Below are positions 33,278 through 42,276 of a DNA stretch of 62,611 nt, one piece after another; position 1 is the first letter of the stretch, and each line of letters starts with the position of its first letter. The stretch covers positions 1-62,611 of the forward strand of contig JACQVR010000090.1 in NCBI GenBank assembly GCA_016209705.1, read 5' to 3'. Position numbers and translations under genes: made by a program. Source of the DNA: Planctomycetota bacterium (lineage in GTDB: Bacteria > Planctomycetota > MHYJ01 > JACPRB01). Below the pieces are notes generated by a model. It was not told the origin of the DNA. It saw nothing but the letters and a program-made list of their open reading frames with translations, and did no database searches.

Positions 33278-34711
33278 ATGTCTTCCGGCGACATCCCCGC
33301 CTCCACGTTCCGCGCGGCCGCGCATCGCGTGGCCGACATGATCGCCGACTACTTCGAGCGCGTCGGCGACTATCCCGTCGTGCCCAAGATCCGGCCCGGG
33401 GACGTGGCGCAAGCCTTGCCCGCGATTCCGCCCGAGCAGCCGGAGTCGATGGACCGGATCTTGGACGATTATCAGCGGCTCGTCGAGCCCAACACGACGC
33501 ACTGGAACCATCCCGGGTTCATGGCCTACTTTGCGATCACGGGCTCCAAGCCGGGGGTTCTGGGTGAGGCGCTGGCGGCCGCACTCAACGCCAACGCGAT
33601 GGTCTGGAAAACAGGTCCCGCCGCGACGGAACTGGAGCTGCGTGTATGCGATTGGCTGCGTCAGATGGTCGGGCTGCCGTCCGAGTTCCAAGGCCACATC
33701 AATGACACCGCCTCGATCGGCACGCTTCTGGCGCTGGCGGCGGCGCGGCATCAAGCGCCCGGGCTCGACATCCGGCGGCGCGGCATGGCGGGGCGCTCTG
33801 ATCTGCCGGCGCTGACGATCTATGCCAGCGAGGAGGCGCATTCGTCGGTCGACAAGGCGGCCGTCACGCTCGGCATCGGAACCGACAACGTGCGGCGGCT
33901 GCCTACTGATGACGGGTTCCGGATGATCCCGCAGGCGCTCGAACAAGCGATCGACGAGGACCGGCGAGCCGGCCGCGCGCCCATCGCGGTCGTCGGGACG
34001 GCCGGGACAACCTCCACGACGAGCGTCGATCCGCTCCGCGCGATCGGGGCGATTTGCCGGCGCGAGCGCCTCTGGTTTCACGTCGATGCGGCCTACGCCG
34101 GCAGCGCGGCGATTTGCCCGGAATATCGCGCGCTCATGGAGGGATGGGAAGAGGCCGATTCCGTTGTCCTCAATCCGCACAAGTGGCTTTTCACGCCGGT
34201 CGATTGTTCCGTGCTTTTGGTGCGCGATCCGGATCGCTTGAAGGCGGCCTTTTCGCTTGTGCCGGAATATCTGCGCACGAAGGAGGCCGGCGTCACGAAT
34301 CTCATGGATCTGGGCGTCCAGCTCGGCCGGAGATTCCGCGCGCTCAAGTTGTGGATGGTGATCCGCGCGTTCGGCGCCGAGGGCCTGCGGGAGCGCATCC
34401 GGCATCATGGTGCGCTGGCCCGCGAGTTTGCAGAGCGGGTCCGCGCCGAGCCCGGCTTCGAACTGTGCGCTCCCGTCCCGTTCAGCGTCGTGTGCTTCCG
34501 CGCGACGTCCAATGCTTCACCCGAAGAGCAGGATCGTTTCAACGAGCGCCTGCTGGACCGCGTCAACGCCGCCGGGCCGGTCTTCTTATCGCATACCAAG
34601 TTGCGCGGGCGGTTCGTGTTGCGGCTGGCGGTGGGGAACCTGGGGACGACGGCGGCACACGTCGAGACGGCGTGGCGGCTGATTCGCGAGGCGACAGTCG
34701 GCATGCAATAG
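33278..34711 (+). CDS. Pyridoxal-dependent aromatic-L-amino-acid decarboxylase
   Basis: 477 residues of group II PLP decarboxylases (tryptophan/tyrosine/DOPA type), making the aryl amine and CO2. Features: HWNHPGFMAYFAITGSKPG near residue 85, ASEEAHSSVDKA with the PLP-stacking His, HVDAAYAGSAAI (Asp binds the pyridine N) and Lys302 in NPHKWLFTPVDC as the Schiff-base residue. Complete in length. Substrate cannot be told from sequence. It sits between two toxin-antitoxin modules inside an accessory segment, so it may be horizontally acquired. No strong ribosome binding site. Confidence 0.92.
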   Translation: MSSGDIPASTFRAAAHRVADMIADYFERVGDYPVVPKIRPGDVAQALPAIPPEQPESMDRILDDYQRLVEPNTTHWNHPGFMAYFAITGSKPGVLGEALAAALNANAMVWKTGPAATELELRVCDWLRQMVGLPSEFQGHINDTASIGTLLALAAARHQAPGLDIRRRGMAGRSDLPALTIYASEEAHSSVDKAAVTLGIGTDNVRRLPTDDGFRMIPQALEQAIDEDRRAGRAPIAVVGTAGTTSTTSVDPLRAIGAICRRERLWFHVDAAYAGSAAICPEYRALMEGWEEADSVVLNPHKWLFTPVDCSVLLVRDPDRLKAAFSLVPEYLRTKEAGVTNLMDLGVQLGRRFRALKLWMVIRAFGAEGLRERIRHHGALAREFAERVRAEPGFELCAPVPFSVVCFRATSNASPEEQDRFNERLLDRVNAAGPVFLSHTKLRGRFVLRLAVGNLGTTAAHVETAWRLIREATVGMQ

Positions 34712-34715
34712 CCGA

Positions 34716-35084
34716 TCAGGCGCGACCCAAAAACACGCCGCCCGTGGGGTCTACCTCTCGCGCCTCGATCCGTGCGGCCAGACGCCCGATCGCACGAGCG
34801 AGTCCGGAGACGTCGGACGTCGGAATCGTATCGACGTTCACGAAGACGAGGCCCGGGATGGTCGCGCCCTCCCTCAAGAGATCCGTCATGAGCGGCGCGA
34901 AGTCGCCGTTGTTGTACGTGACGAGGATGCGCTGATCCGCGATGTCGCGCCGGAAGAGGACGAGGTCGTCCAGCCCGGCCAGTTCCGACCCGTCGACCCC
35001 ATAGGCGTCGATCCCGCGCTTGGCCGCCTCTTCGGCGACGCGACGGCCTATGTGCTCGTCGAGAAGAAACTTGGGCTTGGACAC
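34716..35084 (-). CDS. DUF5615 PIN-like protein (probable toxin)
   Basis: 122 residues. FLLDEHIGRRVAEEAAKRGI and ILVTYNNGDFAPL carry the conserved acidic residues of DUF5615, a PIN-like nuclease fold that is frequently paired with DUF433 proteins, as here (three bases separate the genes). Likely RNase toxin of a toxin-antitoxin pair, by genomic association. It ends convergently with the decarboxylase after a four-base gap. Confidence 0.85.
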   Translation of the reverse strand: MSKPKFLLDEHIGRRVAEEAAKRGIDAYGVDGSELAGLDDLVLFRRDIADQRILVTYNNGDFAPLMTDLLREGATIPGLVFVNVDTIPTSDVSGLARAIGRLAARIEAREVDPTGGVFLGRA

Positions 35085-35087
35085 GCC

Positions 35088-35753
35088 CTAGACCTTGACC
35101 TCACGCGCGAAAGGCGGGCGCTTGCCGAAGGCACCCTCGGGCATCTCGTTGATGAACGCCTGCGCATAGGCAACAGCCACATGGACTTTGGCACGGCTCA
35201 AATTCGCGTAGTTCTTCTCGACCTTTTCGATGTCCCCGCCATGGTCCAGCCAGATCCGGTAGGCCTCCCAAACCTTGAGCCCGGTCCCCGTGACGCACGG
35301 CTGGCGCCCGCTCGGCGTCCAGCGGAAGTCGATGCCGGGGAATTTTTGCATGCGGGTCCATTCTTTCATGGCCGTCACCGCCACCGCGGTCACGGTGTCG
35401 CCGGCTTTTCCCACGAAGTCGCCCAGTTCAGGCTGGAGCGCCTCGGGCAGTCGCACGTTGAACTGCATCGTCGCCTGCTGCCGTCGCAGCAAGCCCTTGC
35501 CTTCCGGGGTGATCGCGATGACGGTGTCCAGGTCGTCGAGAGGCTTTCGTCCAGACTTCCCGTCCTTGTAACCGACGTAACCCTTCTTTTTGAGAATCTC
35601 GATCGAGGTATAGACTTCACGGTCCCTGAATCCCCGCTCGCGCATGACGGAGAGGATTTCGCGCCACGCGCGGCCCACGCTGCGCCGGCTTCGCTCGGCG
35701 GCGAGTTCCAGGAGGCAATGATCTATGAGTGTGGGGTCTGCTGCTCTGATCAT
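35088..35753 (-). CDS. DUF433-type antitoxin with N-terminal winged-helix region
   Basis: 221 residues. The N-terminal 90 (RERGFRDREVYTSIEILKKKGYV, then DLDTVIAITPEGKGLLRR) look like a winged helix of the PadR/MarR kind. The C-terminal part (GIDFRWTPSGRQPCVTGTGL, KVWEAYRIWLDHGGDIEKVE) is a DUF433 domain. The fusion is longer than ordinary DUF433 antitoxins (about 75-110 residues). It probably represses its own promoter, which contains an inverted repeat. Followed at three bases by the DUF5615 toxin gene. Confidence 0.78.
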   Translation of the reverse strand: MIRAADPTLIDHCLLELAAERSRRSVGRAWREILSVMRERGFRDREVYTSIEILKKKGYVGYKDGKSGRKPLDDLDTVIAITPEGKGLLRRQQATMQFNVRLPEALQPELGDFVGKAGDTVTAVAVTAMKEWTRMQKFPGIDFRWTPSGRQPCVTGTGLKVWEAYRIWLDHGGDIEKVEKNYANLSRAKVHVAVAYAQAFINEMPEGAFGKRPPFAREVKV

Positions 35754-35778
35754 GCTATGATTGCTTCACATCGCTAGA

Positions 35779-35807
35779 ATTGTATAGCAATGTTTTATCG
35801 ACGGCAA
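35779..35807 (-). promoter_or_regulatory. Promoter/operator of the DUF433-DUF5615 module
   Basis: On the minus strand TTGCCG and TACAAT are 17 bases apart, with inverted repeat GCTA-TACAATTC-TAGC overlapping the -10 box, a typical autorepression site. Confidence 0.6.
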
Positions 35808-35818
35808 GGCAGGTCCGG

Positions 35819-36877
35819 CTAGAAGAGCTGCAACTGCGCGTCGGCCGGCCGGCGGAACGCCGCGGTGGAGAGTTTCGGCCCCTCTTGGGAAATTCCCGCT
35901 CTACGACAGGCGACGGAAAAGAGTTGGGCCGCCTGTTCCGCGAGGACTCCCTCTCCGGTCATTCGCGACTCAAAACGCGGATCGTTCAATCGGCCGTGTC
36001 GGACCGAGCGAATCTGATGGAGCACTTTGTTCATCTTCAGCGGATAGCGCCGCTCCAGCCACCGCTCGAAGAGATGTTTTACGGCGTGGGGGAGACGCAG
36101 CATCACATAGCCGGCGTGGCGGGCTCCCGCTTGAGCCGCCGCCGAAAGAATTGATGGGATCTCGTGCAGCGTGAGGCCGGGAATGACGGGAGCCACGAGT
36201 GTTCCCACCGGGATGCCGGCGTCAGCCAGCGCCCGGATCGCCGCCAGTCGACGGGCCGGCGTGGACGTCCGCGGCTCCATCGCGCGGGCCAGTTCCGAGT
36301 CGAGCGTGGTGATCGAGACGAACACCGCCGCGGCGTCGTGGCGGGCGAGTTCCTTGAGAACGTCGATGTCTCGGGTGACGAGATGGTTTTTCGTCACGAT
36401 ACCCACGGGATTCCGGAACTCGGCGAAGACTTCCAGGCACGTGCGGGTGATGGCCAGTTTGCGCTCGATCGGCTGATAGGGATCGGTCACGCCGCTGATG
36501 GCGACGACCTGGGGCTTCCATTTGGGGGAAGAGATCTCGCCTCGCAAGAGGTCCGGTGCGTCCTCCTTGACCATGATTTTCGTCTCGAAGTCGAGACCCG
36601 AAGAGAGCCCCAGGTATTCGTGCGTCGGCCGCGCGTAGCAGTACACGCATCCGTGTTCGCATCCGCGATAAGGATTGAGGCTGGCCGAAAAACCGACGTC
36701 CGGGCTGTCATTGGTGGCGATGATGCTCTTGGAGCGGTCTTTGAAGAAACGGGTTCCCGGCGCCGGTTGATCCTCTTCTGCCGCTTGCGGATCCGGAGCG
36801 TACTCGATTTCTTCGAATCGATTCGGCGGATTCTCGGCGGCTCCGCGGCCTTTGATTCCAGGTTGTGAGAAGTCCAT
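35819..36877 (-). CDS. PA0069-family radical SAM protein (SPL-like)
   Basis: 352 residues from ATG 36877. The 4Fe-4S motif is C73-x3-C77-x2-C80 in RGCEHGCVYCYARPTHEYLG, the variant used by PA0069/Rv2578c proteins, relatives of spore photoproduct lyase. FVSITTLD and GIPVGTLVAPVIPGL are also typical. Its reaction is not known; DNA or nucleotide repair is a guess from homology. Begins 11 bases from the MATE gene end, same strand, so probably co-transcribed. Confidence 0.9.
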   Translation of the reverse strand: MDFSQPGIKGRGAAENPPNRFEEIEYAPDPQAAEEDQPAPGTRFFKDRSKSIIATNDSPDVGFSASLNPYRGCEHGCVYCYARPTHEYLGLSSGLDFETKIMVKEDAPDLLRGEISSPKWKPQVVAISGVTDPYQPIERKLAITRTCLEVFAEFRNPVGIVTKNHLVTRDIDVLKELARHDAAAVFVSITTLDSELARAMEPRTSTPARRLAAIRALADAGIPVGTLVAPVIPGLTLHEIPSILSAAAQAGARHAGYVMLRLPHAVKHLFERWLERRYPLKMNKVLHQIRSVRHGRLNDPRFESRMTGEGVLAEQAAQLFSVACRRAGISQEGPKLSTAAFRRPADAQLQLF

Positions 36878-36888
36878 TCTCTTGGAAA

Positions 36889-38292
36889 TTATGGGGTCAA
36901 GCTTTGAGAAAAGCCAACAGTCGCCAGCGCCTTCGTCTTCCAGGCACCGTGCCGGAACCACAGGGCGAGAAGCGAACCGCGCACGACGCACGTTCCGGTG
37001 ATCGTCCAGGCGATTCCGACGAGTCCGAGCCCAAGGCCGAGCGACAGCCACCACGCAAGAGGAATGCGGAGCGCCGAGATCGTGGTCGAAATCAGCATCG
37101 GCGGCACCGTGTCTCCCGCGCCCGAGAATGAGCCGTTCATCACCAGTTCGAACGCCGTGAATACCTGACAGATCGCCAGCACGCGCAGGTATGGAACGCC
37201 CGAGCGCACTACGTCAGCGTCGGGCGTGAAGAAGCGCAGGAGCCCCTCGGGCCAGACCCACATCACGATCGAAAGGAGGAACGCGAACGCGCCCGTGAGA
37301 CCCGTCGAGAGCCAGGCCGCCCGCTCCGCGCGGTCGGGCCGGCCCGCGCCCAGATTCTGTCCGACCATCGCCTCGGACGCTTGCGCGAATCCCACCGCCA
37401 CCAGATAGGCGATCGACTCGACGCGATTCCCGATCCCCAGTACGGCGACGGCGGCGGTGCCGAACCGCGCCGCCAGGCCCGTCATGAACAGATACACGAC
37501 CGAGAAGAGCGCCCCGATGAGGCAGAAGGGCAGGCCGATCCGCGCCAGCGCCAGGGCGTAGCGCGGGTCGAAGCGCCGGAGCGCCCCGAAGTCGAGCGGG
37601 AACGCGGGATGGCGGCGCCACGCGAGCCACGCGAAGCAGCCGATGGCCGCGGCTTGCGCGACCACCGTGGCGCACGCCGCGCCCGTCACGCCGAGCGAGG
37701 GGAAGGGTCCGATCCCGAAAATGAGCAGGGGATCGAGCGCCGCATTGAGGAGCAGACTCCCCGCGACCACCCGCAGGGGCGTGCGCGTGTCGCCCGCCGC
37801 GCGCATGGTGGACTCGCACACGAAGTACAGACACGTGAGCCCCGAGGCCGAGACGACCACCGTCAAGTACGAGGCGGCCAGATGCCGCACGTCCGAAGCG
37901 GCGCCGATGAGGCGTAGGAGCGGTCGGATCGAGGGCAGGCCGAAGGCGGCGAGGAGGAGCGCCAAGAGCAGCGCCAGCAGAATTCCCTGCGCCGCGCCGT
38001 ACGCCGCGCGGTCGCGCTCGCGAGCGCCCATGTGGCGCGCCACCGTCGCCACGACGCCGACGGCCGCGATGTCGGCGACGGAAAACACCGCCCACAAGAC
38101 GAAGATCGACGTGGTAACGGCCGCGGTGGAGGCCGCGCCGAGCCGCCCCACCCACATGAGATCGATCAGGTGGAACGACATGTGGCAGAACTGCTGTACG
38201 ACGACGGGAAGGGCCAGACGGAAGACGGCGCGCAGGAGCGGACCGCGCGTGGGATCGATGGGACCGGTCGGCGTATCTGGAGGTTGATGCAC
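36889..38292 (-). CDS. MATE family efflux transporter
   Basis: 467 residues with 12 membrane segments in two homologous halves. RLALPVVVQQFCHMSFHLID and DLMWVGRLGAAS near the start, GDTRTPLRVV in the middle, and IGNRVESIAYLVAVGFAQAS, AMVGQNLGAGRPDRAE in the second half are MATE hallmarks. It exports cationic drugs or metabolites in exchange for Na+ or H+. Substrate unknown. It lies upstream of the radical SAM gene on the same strand. Confidence 0.95.
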   Translation of the reverse strand: MHQPPDTPTGPIDPTRGPLLRAVFRLALPVVVQQFCHMSFHLIDLMWVGRLGAASTAAVTTSIFVLWAVFSVADIAAVGVVATVARHMGARERDRAAYGAAQGILLALLLALLLAAFGLPSIRPLLRLIGAASDVRHLAASYLTVVVSASGLTCLYFVCESTMRAAGDTRTPLRVVAGSLLLNAALDPLLIFGIGPFPSLGVTGAACATVVAQAAAIGCFAWLAWRRHPAFPLDFGALRRFDPRYALALARIGLPFCLIGALFSVVYLFMTGLAARFGTAAVAVLGIGNRVESIAYLVAVGFAQASEAMVGQNLGAGRPDRAERAAWLSTGLTGAFAFLLSIVMWVWPEGLLRFFTPDADVVRSGVPYLRVLAICQVFTAFELVMNGSFSGAGDTVPPMLISTTISALRIPLAWWLSLGLGLGLVGIAWTITGTCVVRGSLLALWFRHGAWKTKALATVGFSQSLTP

Positions 38293-38406
38293 GTTTTCGA
38301 GGAAGGAGCAGGGCGGCTTTTCCTATTCGGTCTCCGCTGGCCGGCGCGATCCTACCTGATCCGGACGCCGGTTGAAGAAGATTCGACAGGAAACCGTCTT
38401 CGTTCT

Positions 38407-38895
38407 TCACGTCATGAGGGACGAGCGGAAATTCCGCCACGCATGGTGCGGACGATATGATCTCCGAGCATGGCCATGATAAATTTCGGCACTATTATTG
38501 CCATTCTTATCATAAAATAGGCAATATAATTGCCAGAATTTTGGCTCCTCCCGACACCGGCAGTTTCTTCCTTTTCGGTCCCCGAGGAAAGCCATTTTGA
38601 TCTCCTGGAGGATTTGCTGCTCTCCACACGCGTCCCGGTTTTCCGCAGGCGGGCTGTCCGCAAACTGACGGCGCATCCGATTTCTCAGGAGGTGAAGACC
38701 GTTCTTGCGCAGGATTCCGTAAATCCATCGGGTGAAGGGGCGGGCGTCATCGTAGACCTGGATGTCGCGGTAAGCGCGCTTGAGCGTCTCTTGCACGAGG
38801 TCCCGGGAGAGCTCGGGATCTCGCATCAGCCGCTCCGCGCTTTTGGATCAGGCGATCGACCTTCGGATCGTTCACAATGAGCGCCACCGGAGTCT
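38407..38895 (-). pseudogene. ECF sigma factor fragment with frameshift
   Basis: The beginning VALIVNDPKVDRLIQK (about 38895-38845) is in one frame; RLMRDPELSRDLVQETLKRA, then FTRWIYGILRKNGLHLLRNR, is in the next (from 38826). Joined by a frameshift they give an ECF sigma N-terminus and region 2. After this the frame runs into AT-rich DNA without region 4. A 15-base GGCAATATAATTGCC palindrome lies in that AT-rich patch (about 38519-38533). Nothing else is recognised between 38293 and 39012. Confidence 0.7.
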
Positions 38896-39012
38896 CCTAC
38901 CTCTCTATCTGCGCCGGGCCGCTTTTTGTTACCGCCGCCGGGAATTTTGAGTCTCCCAGCCGGGAAAAAGTTCGGTGGAAGCCGTGTTCCAGCGGGCGTA
39001 CAATTCGACGTC

Positions 39013-39531
39013 ATGGCCGAAGCCGAAAATCTGGGAAAGGCGTTGATCCGGGCCTGCCGCGACAAACTGGTCGAGGAGTTTCTGCCGCGGCTGAAGAAAT
39101 GCCTGTCCAGGCTGACGGACGGAGAGATCTGGTTTCGCTCCAACGAGAACACGGCGAGCGTGGGGAATCTGATCCTTCATCTCTGCGGCAACGTGCGGCA
39201 GCACATCGTTTCAGGGCTGGGCGGCGCTCCGGACGTGCGCGAGCGCTCCAAAGAGTTTTCAGAGCGAGGCCCGATTCCGGCGGAGGAACTGCTCCGGCGG
39301 ATCAATCGAACCGTGTCCGAAGCGGTCGCGGTGATGGATCGGCTGGATCCGGATCACCTTCTGGACGCGCGTCGCATTCAGGGGTTCGAGACCAACGCGC
39401 TGAGCACGTTGATCCACGTGACCGAGCACTTTTCCTACCACCTGGGGCAGATCACGTACGCGGTCAAGACGCGAAAGAACATCGATCTGGGCTACTACGC
39501 GGGCGTCGATTTGAACCGCAAAAACGAATAG
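39013..39531 (+). CDS. DUF1572/DinB-like protein
   Basis: 172 residues from ATG 39013. Four-helix DinB-type fold: NLILHLCGNVRQHIV and ALSTLIHVTEHFSYHLGQIT supply the His residues that bind a divalent metal in the superfamily (H in first helix, HxxxH late). DUF1572 members may be thiol-dependent transferases, but no activity is shown. No SD of note. Stands alone. Confidence 0.85.
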   Translation: MAEAENLGKALIRACRDKLVEEFLPRLKKCLSRLTDGEIWFRSNENTASVGNLILHLCGNVRQHIVSGLGGAPDVRERSKEFSERGPIPAEELLRRINRTVSEAVAVMDRLDPDHLLDARRIQGFETNALSTLIHVTEHFSYHLGQITYAVKTRKNIDLGYYAGVDLNRKNE

Positions 39532-39590
39532 GACGTGGCGCCGGGGGGGAATCCCGACTCAGCGGTCAGAGTCGCCAAGGCTGGATTCCA

Positions 39591-39659
39591 TCCGCCTTCG
39601 CCAAGGCTTCGGCGGGCCTTCGCCACGCCGTAGCGGTCGCTTCGGCCGCGCAGGCGGGA
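39591..39659. repeat. CGCCTTCGCCAAGGCTTCGG palindromic repeat (family H)
   Basis: Inverted CCGCCT...AGGCGG ends enclose TTCGCCAAGGCTTCGGCGGG and a GCGGTCGCTTCGGCC stretch. Similar elements, whose translation reads SAFAKASAG, occur in other environmental bacterial genomes (recollection, not checked). One copy here. Confidence 0.65.
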
Positions 39660-39699
39660 TGAGGCCGCCGAAAGGAAAACGACACTATTTGCGGCGGGC

Positions 39700-40059
39700 T
39701 CACTTCTTCATCGCCGCGCACTGCGGGCACGCCAGGTCTTTGGCCTTGCCCGTTCCTCCGCATTTTGGACATTTGCAGTCCGCCGTGCTCTGGTCCATCG
39801 TCATCCCGCACGAGGCGCACTTGCCGGAGAAGGCCTTGGCCTTCATCTCCGCGCCGCACTTGCACTTCACCATCAGGTCGCCCACCTTCACGTCGGCGCC
39901 GCATGGACAGTGAATCGTCGTATCCGCACTCATGGCCATGCTGCACTTGGAGCATTTCATCTCCATCATCCCGGAACTCCCGCTCGACCCGCCGGAGGCG
40001 CATCCGACGGCCGTCAGAAGGAACGTCACGCCCAGCCCTACCGCCAGCACGGACCTCAT
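39700..40059 (-). CDS. Cys-rich lipoprotein with zinc-ribbon motifs
   Basis: 119 residues. Lipobox LLTAVGC (Cys20) after a signal peptide, a Gly/Ser linker, then six CxxC or CxC pairs: MKCSKC, CPCG, KCKCG, KCASCG, CKCPKCG and ACPQC. These look like consecutive treble-clef or rubredoxin-type ribbons, so it likely binds zinc or another metal in the periplasm. GGAGG is six bases before ATG 40059. Family unknown. Confidence 0.8.
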   Translation of the reverse strand: MRSVLAVGLGVTFLLTAVGCASGGSSGSSGMMEMKCSKCSMAMSADTTIHCPCGADVKVGDLMVKCKCGAEMKAKAFSGKCASCGMTMDQSTADCKCPKCGGTGKAKDLACPQCAAMKK

Positions 40060-40177
40060 AAAGGCCTCCTCAGAAAAGGGTGATGCGGACTCGACCGCAA
40101 TCTTCCAAGCGGAATCAAGCCATTCATGGATGTTCGAGTTCTGGAGTCCTGATGGTAAAACATCCGGGCCGGCGTCG

Positions 40178-40390
40178 TTATTCCGGGGGAGATGAGGAAA
40201 TGCTGGGAGCTCCAGGTCGTTCGGCGTGCGCGGCGACCGCGCGCTCCCATGCCTCGTGGATCAGCACCAGCTCGGAATTGAAGATCAGCAGTTTCAGCTC
40301 AGGAACGATGACGTACGTTGCCGGCGGGCGGTTGCGGACGAGGAAGAGGCGGCGGGCGTCCGCGAACGCGACCGCCATGCCGCCCCGCAT
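40178..40390 (-). CDS. Small protein of unknown function
   Basis: 70 residues: LFLVRNRPPATYVIVPEL and KLLIFNSELVLIHEAWERAV suggest a compact beta/alpha domain, with a Ser/Pro tail. Codon choice is like its neighbours, which favours a real gene, but I recognise no family and the ribosome binding site is weak. It overlaps no other gene. The rest of 40060-40479 shows nothing. Confidence 0.4.
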   Translation of the reverse strand: MRGGMAVAFADARRLFLVRNRPPATYVIVPELKLLIFNSELVLIHEAWERAVAAHAERPGAPSISSSPPE

Positions 40391-40479
40391 TTCGGCGCAT
40401 GTCCGCCGGATGGCGTGGTTTTCGAGACATTTTTATCGCGGCGTTCGTAGAATGGCCGAGCCATAAGGAGATCCCGGAG

Positions 40480-42135
40480 ATGAAGCGGTGCATGGCGGCC
40501 GTCGCGGCCGCGCTGTCGATGTGCTCCTGCGCGGGGCCTCAAAGATTCCCGGAACCCAAGACCGTCGCGGAGCGGACCGGCTACAAAGAGACGTCGCGGC
40601 ATGCGGACGTGCTGGCGTTCATCGAGGAACTGCGAGCGCGCACCGATCTGGTCCGCGTCGAGTCCATCGGCCGCAGCGCGCTGGGCCAGGACATGCCGGC
40701 GCTCATCCTCACGCGGGCGCCGTCCGGGGCGCCCGTGCCGGTGGTGTTGATCATCGCCAACATCCACGCCGGAGAGGTCGAAGGGAAGGAAGTCTCCCTC
40801 ATGCTCGCCCGGGACCTCGCGTTGGGAGACGCCGAGGGACTCCTCGATCGCATGATCCTTCTCATCGTTCCCAACTACAATCCCGACGGGAACGACGCCA
40901 TCGCGCCGGAAAACCGGAAGCTGGATCTCAAGAATCTGTCCGGCCAAGTGGGGCCGGAGGGGGGCGTGGGAACGCGCTACACGGGCGAAGGCATCAATTT
41001 GAATCGCGACTACATGAAGATGGAAGCGGTCGAATCCCGCCACCTGAGTCGCTTTTTCGGGAAATGGCGCCCGCATCTGACGATGGATCTGCACACCACC
41101 GACGGTTCGCTCCACCGTTATGCGCTGACCTATGACACGGCGCACAACCCGCAAAGCGGTCCCGAGGGACCGATCCGCTACGTCTTCGATCGGCTGCTTC
41201 CCGCGGTCTCGCAGGCGGTCAAGTCGAAAACGGGTTTCGACATGTTTTACTACGGCGATTTCCGCGAGGAAACCAACCCCGAGGCCGGCTGGCAGACCTA
41301 CTCTCCGCTTCCCCGATACGGCAGCAACTATCGCGGCCTTCTGGGGCGCATGGACGTCCTGTCGGAGGCTTATTCATACATTCCGTTCGAGCGCCGCGCC
41401 GACGCCACCTACGCCTTCGTCCTGGAGGTTCTCCGCTACGTCGCCGCCCACGGCGGCGAGATCATGAGCATTGTGGAAGATGCCGAGCGCGACATCCTGC
41501 GCCGCGGGTTGGATCCCGCGCCGGACGATTGGGTTGCGATCAACTACGGCGTCGCGAAGCATGCCGGCGACCGACTCTTGTTCGATTTTCCGGTCCAGCC
41601 CCGCGCTGGAGAGGTGACGCTTCTTTCGTGGGATCGGCCGTCGCTGAAGGAGCGGCGGATCGAGGGGGCCAAACCGGAGGATTACCGCACGCGTTATTAC
41701 GCCGACTTCGTGCCCAGCGTGAAAGTCCGCCGCCCGTTCGCCTACGCCTTCCCTGCGGAGGCGCAGGCACTGGCCGCCAAGCTGCGGGAGCACAACGTGC
41801 GGGTGGAGCGGCTCACCGAGGAGGTCGAGATCGACATCGAAGCCTATGCCGTGCGACGGATCGAGAAAACGTTCAGTCGCGACGCCGGGTCGGGAGAACG
41901 CTTCGAGACGGTGGTCACGGTGGAGCCGAACCACACCCGGCGGCGGCTGTCGCGGGATGAGTTTGTCGTCCGCACGGCTCAGCCGCTTGGGAATGTGGCG
42001 ATCTATCTTCTGGAACCGCAGAGCGACGACGGTCTGGCGCGGTGGAATTTTTTCGATGCCGCGCTGCAAGTGGATAAGGAGTTTCCGGTCGTTCGGATTC
42101 CGGGGCGCGTGGAATTGCCGTCCGTTGGCCGTTGA
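40480..42135 (+). CDS. M14 family zinc carboxypeptidase-like lipoprotein
   Basis: 551 residues from ATG 40480 (AAGGAG nine bases upstream). Signal with Cys pair ALSMCSC, probably lipidated. Zinc ligands H96-x2-E99 in NIHAGEVEGKE and a later His in TMDLHTTDGS (about 205), and catalytic Glu in VLSEAYSYIPF (about 296) fit the M14 fold. INLNRDYMKM is the usual substrate-binding Asn-Arg. A 200-residue C-terminal extension has no named domain. The final SVGR and the stop come from the adjoining palindromic repeat. Likely degrades peptides with the following S9 peptidase. Confidence 0.87.
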   Translation: MKRCMAAVAAALSMCSCAGPQRFPEPKTVAERTGYKETSRHADVLAFIEELRARTDLVRVESIGRSALGQDMPALILTRAPSGAPVPVVLIIANIHAGEVEGKEVSLMLARDLALGDAEGLLDRMILLIVPNYNPDGNDAIAPENRKLDLKNLSGQVGPEGGVGTRYTGEGINLNRDYMKMEAVESRHLSRFFGKWRPHLTMDLHTTDGSLHRYALTYDTAHNPQSGPEGPIRYVFDRLLPAVSQAVKSKTGFDMFYYGDFREETNPEAGWQTYSPLPRYGSNYRGLLGRMDVLSEAYSYIPFERRADATYAFVLEVLRYVAAHGGEIMSIVEDAERDILRRGLDPAPDDWVAINYGVAKHAGDRLLFDFPVQPRAGEVTLLSWDRPSLKERRIEGAKPEDYRTRYYADFVPSVKVRRPFAYAFPAEAQALAAKLREHNVRVERLTEEVEIDIEAYAVRRIEKTFSRDAGSGERFETVVTVEPNHTRRRLSRDEFVVRTAQPLGNVAIYLLEPQSDDGLARWNFFDAALQVDKEFPVVRIPGRVELPSVGR

Positions 42136-42264
42136 CCGAAAACCGTTGACCGTTGAATGCGAAATCAAGAATCCAGTAGTCACTGAGGAGCCGTTGGCGC
42201 AGATTCCAAGCTCTCAGTCGGCTTCGGTTTGCGGTCAACGATAGACGGTCGACGATTTACGGTC
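42123..42264. repeat. CCGTTGACC palindromic repeat (family D variant)
   Basis: Left arm CCGTTGACCGAAAACCGTTG plus ACCGTTGA, right arm CGGTCAACGATAGACGGTCG plus ACGATTTACGGTC, 8-base period. The left arm supplies the stop of the M14 gene (TGA in GTTGACC). Confidence 0.78.
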
Positions 42265-42276
42265 GCGAGGTCCCTC

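Noticed and set aside
38500..38535. Promoter around TATAAT in the AT-rich patch
   Set aside because: TTGCCA is 21 bases away, too far, and no gene follows; more likely part of decayed DNA.
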